DNA from: Nemertoderma westbladi
Taxonomy: Eukaryota > Xenacoelomorpha > Nemertodermatida > Nemertodermatidae
NCBI GenBank assembly: GCA_032718475.1
Contig: JAUCBJ010005465.1
Location: 1-29,375, forward strand
Reading direction: 5' to 3'
Length of the DNA stretch: 29,375 nucleotides
A program made the translations under genes and the position numbers. The notes under the pieces are model-generated. The model saw only the letters and a list, made by a program, of their open reading frames with translations, made no database searches and was not told where the DNA came from. This document shows positions 29,238 to 29,375 of the stretch, in pieces (position 1 is the stretch's first letter; the number at the start of each line of letters is the position of its first letter).

Positions 29238-29375
29238 GGACTTCGAGCAGCACGTGATCACGTGAACAACTAAGCTGACTGGTTAACTAGTCTTGGTCTT
29301 CGAGCAGCACGTGAACAACTATGCTTACTGGTTAACTAGTCTGGGACTTCGAGCAGCACGTGAACAACTAAACTG
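29238..29375. repeat. E-box-bearing tandem repeat (~47-57 bp), cut by the window edge
   Basis: Units start GGACTTCGAGCAGCACGTG at 29238, GGTCTTCGAGCAGCACGTG at about 29295 and GGACTTCGAGCAGCACGTG at about 29344. Each continues AACAACTAAGCTGACTGGTT and AACTAGTCT. Every unit has a CACGTG E-box (29251, 29308, 29357). The first has two, in the 14-bp palindrome CACGTGATCACGTG (29251-29264). The array continues beyond the window. Confidence 0.93.

Overview
The window looks like nuclear DNA of a metazoan, probably a marine invertebrate. Genes are split by introns, most sequence is AT-rich and non-coding, and tandem and dispersed repeats dominate. There are fragments of non-LTR retrotransposons and a tRNA-derived SINE whose 3' region ('AAAGCGCTATATAAATA', then ATT repeats) resembles those of aquatic animals. 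No prokaryotic gene organisation is visible. The species cannot be fixed from the sequence.

Two genes are recognisable. (1) A plus-strand EH-domain-containing ATPase gene (EHD / RME-1 / PAST1 family) is represented by two exons, 10923-11099 and 14070-14204. Both are phase 0, have good splice sites, and are consecutive in the family protein. The upstream G-domain exons and the downstream EH-domain exon are not recognised in the window. (2) A complete intronless minus-strand HAD-like hydrolase, HDHD3-like, lies at 27359-28129.

Layout: 1-1413, CpG-rich coding-like sequence I cannot name; 2707-10805, an 8.1-kb satellite of about 196 monomers of 41/42 bp lying directly upstream of the first EHD exon, so probably in the preceding intron; 10923-14204, the EHD exons and their ~3-kb intron, which carries a foldback-type element (11924-12894) and a 38-bp minisatellite; 14190-17815, a 27-bp minisatellite (~134 units) that begins inside the second exon and runs across its 3' boundary; 18420-26600, a repeat-rich stretch with two LINE fragments in opposite orientations, two inverted copies of an unknown element (one split by a SINE) and several tandem repeats; 27359-28560, the HDHD3-like gene with a 68-bp repeat array upstream of it; 29238-29375, the start of an E-box-bearing tandem repeat cut by the window edge.

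The most striking feature is the 27-bp array. Its unit consists of the last 15 nt of an EHD coding exon plus the first 12 nt of the following intron. Nearly every unit therefore carries a copy of the exon's 5' splice site (AAT|GTGAGT or AAA|GTGAGT), giving a row of well over 100 candidate splice donors after one exon. The long open frames on both strands of this array follow from the 27 = 9x3 period and are not treated as genes.
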